Under the pieces are notes generated by a model. The model searched no databases. It saw nothing but the letters and a program-made list of their open reading frames with translations, and was not told the DNA's origin. DNA of 14,547 nt from Bacteroidota bacterium (GTDB lineage: Bacteria; Bacteroidota; Bacteroidia; Chitinophagales; Chitinophagaceae), in the NCBI GenBank assembly GCA_023409975.1, contig JAEYQO010000088.1, positions 1-14,547 on the forward strand, read 5' to 3'. Each line of letters begins with the position of its first letter. Position 1 is the first letter of the stretch. Of this stretch, positions 14,330 to 14,547 are shown one piece after another. A program made the translations under genes and the position numbers.

Positions 14330-14547
14330 AGGAAGTCTAAGAGAAAGTCTAACCCCTAACGCTAACCCTTTGGCCTTCGCTTTGGCCTTCTGTGCTTTTC
14401 TAACTTCACAAACCACGGACCTGTCGGTTATTACTCTAACGACTAACGACTGCTATGTAGAAAGCAAAGTGGAAGTATATGTGGTCATTCCTGGTCACAT
14501 AAAGTTATCTATTTTTTAATTCAGCTCTAAAATATAATCTCCGACTG
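14330..14547. other. Low-complexity 3' flank of the outer-membrane-like gene
   Basis: No gene is seen to the window end. The stretch holds irregular CTAAC repeats (about 14348-14366), a tandem 12-nt CTTTGGCCTTCG/T duplication (14368-14391) and an AACGACT duplication (about 14438-14451). A weak TATGTG/CACATA hairpin (14478-14483 with 14496-14501), followed about 10 nt later by TTTTTT, could be a terminator. Confidence 0.4.

Noticed and set aside
14348..14366. CTAAC repeats that resemble telomeric sequence
   Set aside because: There are only three irregular copies in bacterial DNA, so simple low-complexity slippage explains them.
13103..14547. An integration-site duplication of the tRNA-Cys 3' end
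   Set aside because: No second copy of TTCGAATCCG or CTCGCGACC and no integrase gene were found in the window.

Overview
The window looks like chromosomal DNA from a member of the Bacteroidota, most plausibly a Chitinophaga-like member of the Chitinophagales (lineage is inference). The evidence is a GEVED/Ig-domain surface protein of the gliding-bacteria type, an elongated Bacteroidota-style Lgt with a GCQFAGDGDWG motif, several exact TAnnTTTG promoter elements just upstream of start codons, and almost no Shine-Dalgarno sequences. No phage, transposase, CRISPR array, toxin-antitoxin or recognisable defence locus was seen.

Layout. 1-2211 (-): the N-terminal 737 codons of a very large secreted adhesin-like protein that runs off the left edge. 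2319-2882 (+): peptidyl-tRNA hydrolase, divergent from the adhesin, with a hairpin terminator. 3137-5418 (+): a trehalose-synthase-like GH13 enzyme between two small orphan proteins. 5420-6035 (-): a cytosolic Csp3-type copper-storage protein with 19 Cys in 109 residues, then an acidic 80-residue orphan. 6140-7546 (+): a beta-CASP metallo-beta-lactamase-fold nuclease. 7556-9529 (-): a Kup potassium transporter. 9679-10665 (+): a tRNA-dihydrouridine synthase. 10679-12978 (-): nucleoside phosphorylase, then Lgt. 13040-13110 (+): tRNA-Cys(GCA) with a strong terminator.

The right end (about 13150-14547) differs from the rest. It is visibly AT-richer in its coding part, carries short tandem repeats with 11-nt spacing, has a possible 43-codon ORF, and encodes an unrecognised secreted, probably outer-membrane, protein. 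It reads as an accessory or fast-evolving segment next to a tRNA gene, although I found no attachment-site duplication.

Most genes are housekeeping and unrelated: translation quality control (pth, dus, tRNA-Cys), RNA processing, ion and metal handling (kup, csp), trehalose metabolism, lipoprotein maturation (lgt) and nucleoside salvage. Three convergent gene pairs are separated by only 1, 9 and 13 nt with no convincing terminator between them, so overlapping 3' transcripts are likely. No complete undescribed system is demonstrable. The most novel-looking pieces are the copper-protein pair, the orphan small proteins around the TreS-like gene, and the 11-nt-periodic repeat zone with its small ORF.
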